Of a DNA stretch of 64,000 bases, positions 63,048 through 64,000 are shown in pieces. This DNA is from Muscardinus avellanarius (Eukaryota; Chordata; Mammalia; Rodentia; Gliridae), in assembly GCA_963383645.1 (NCBI GenBank), contig OY726559.1, forward strand, positions 111,823,444 to 111,887,443, read 5' to 3'. The position numbers and the translations under genes were made by a program. Positions within the stretch are counted from its first letter, which is position 1, and the number at the start of each line of letters is the position of its first letter. A model generated the notes under the pieces. The model worked only from the letters and a program-made list of their open reading frames with translations, searched no databases and was not told where the DNA came from.

Positions 63048-63500
63048 AGCCAGGGGAGGTAGCGCACGCTTACAATACCAGCACAGGCGTGGGGGCACAC
63101 GCTTGTAATCTCCACGCTGGGGAGGCTGAGACAGGAGGATCGCGCAGGTTGGAAGCCAGCCTCAGCTACTGAGTGAGGCTCTCAGCAACTTAGTGAGACC
63201 CTGATTCCAAATAAAATTATAAAATACGTCTAGGAGTATAGCCCAGGGGCAGAAAGCCCCTGGGTTTCACCCTCAGTACCACCAAAATAATAATAATTAT
63301 TATAATTATTATAATAATAATCCCAGAACTTGGGAGGCCAAGACAGGAGGACCACAGGTTCAAGGACAGACCCAGCAACTTAATGAGAGCCTCGGCATCT
63401 TAATAAGAACTTGTCTCAAAATTTAAAAAAATAAAATAAAATAGGGCTGCAGGTTTAGCTCAAAAGTAGAATGCTCCTTGGTTCAATCCCTAGTACCAAA
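63048..63500 (+). mobile_element. Three SINE pieces in series
   Basis: 63048-63084: start of one left monomer. 63085-63290: a type B dimer inserted into it, with an ATT tail to 63318. 63319-63500: the rest of the host copy (left monomer body, linker and ID half). Confidence 0.75.
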
Positions 63501-63894
63501 GAGGGGAACAATCTACAAAGCTTTTACAATGAAAAAACTGAGAAATTCTAATATCTATCTTAGGAAAAGCATCAATTAAATAGGTAAGGGATGTTATGTA
63601 GCGAAGCCTCGGACAGTAATGAAGTACAACTTGTATCTCTTATAGACACACACACAACATTTTAAATTTCTTTAAAGTGCCTAGTTCAAATGAAGTTAAG
63701 CGTCATATTTCATATAACTGAAAAAAAAAAGCATTCTCGGGTACGGACTTAGGGAAGGGGGAGAGGTGGAGCCTCTGGTTCGTGTAATTTATGAGTCTAT
63801 CACTTGAAAAGAAATTGGGAAAGAAAAAGAGAGAGAAGAGAAAGGAGAAAATCTAGCTGGGAGAAGAACTGCCCACAAAAAAATAAAAAATAAA
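63501..63894. other. Non-genic unique sequence
   Basis: AT-rich; a purine patch at 63815-63855. Nothing recognised. Confidence 0.4.
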
Positions 63895-63895
63895 A

Positions 63896-64000
63896 AGCCG
63901 GGCGTGGTGGTGCACGCTTGTAATCCCAGCATGGGGGAGGCTGAGACCGGAGGATCGCGGTTCACGGCCAGCCTCAGCTGCTTAGTGAGGCCCTCTGCAA
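63896..64000 (+). mobile_element. Dimeric SINE cut by window end
   Basis: Left monomer from 'AGCCGGGCGTGG' to 'GAGGCCCTCTGCAA'; continues off the window. Confidence 0.85.

Overview
The window is mammalian nuclear DNA. The evidence is five intron-less class II olfactory receptor (OR) reading frames, dense short retroposons, L1 fragments and long microsatellites. The dominant SINE is a dimer of a 7SL-derived (B1-like) left monomer, an A-rich linker and an ID/tRNA-like right monomer. That architecture matches the B1-dID SINEs of squirrel-related rodents, so a sciurid (ground squirrel, marmot or similar) is the most likely source. This is an inference from recognised sequence, not from a search.

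Genes. From left to right: OR6P1 (+, 10.1-11.1 kb), OR6Y1 (+, 23.0-24.0 kb), an OR10R-family paralogue (-, 38.1-39.1 kb), OR10R2 (-, 47.2-48.2 kb) and an OR10K1-like gene (-, 60.1-61.0 kb). All five frames are intact. Their order and relative orientation match the human 1q23 cluster (OR10K1-OR10R2-OR6Y1-OR6P1) read in reverse. The left edge therefore probably faces OR10X1/OR10Z1/SPTA1 and the right edge OR10K2/OR10T2. Each gene is expected to act alone as an odorant GPCR in olfactory neurons. The cluster is a regulatory neighbourhood rather than an operon.

Between the genes. Nearly everything is retroposon debris. About 70 dimeric SINE copies fall into at least three sequence subfamilies. The youngest looking (type C here) is repeatedly inserted into older copies. 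L1 material includes a young 3' fragment with one premature stop (8.0-9.2 kb), a textbook 5'-inverted ('twin-primed') L1 with target-site duplication (20.7-21.5 kb), an older inverted L1 (52.4-53.3 kb) and a long ancient L1 (24.9-27.2 kb).

Most unusual object. At 30.33-33.91 kb a 3.55 kb element is bounded by a perfect 16-bp target-site duplication and ends in an A-rich tail. It consists of GC-rich ~120-bp tandem monomers, a short non-repetitive module, a 2.2 kb VNTR of 50-bp half-units arranged in 100-bp dimers, and an L1-type 3' UTR. It carries no recognisable L1 ORF1 or ORF2. Its layout is like primate SVA/LAVA composite retroposons but in rodent sequence; it is my main candidate for something undescribed. 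A second, unrelated minisatellite with a 144-bp higher-order unit lies just downstream of OR6P1.

Limits: all alignments were done by eye. SINE boundaries are good to about 5-10 bases. Stretches labelled as unique were checked only for what I could recognise.
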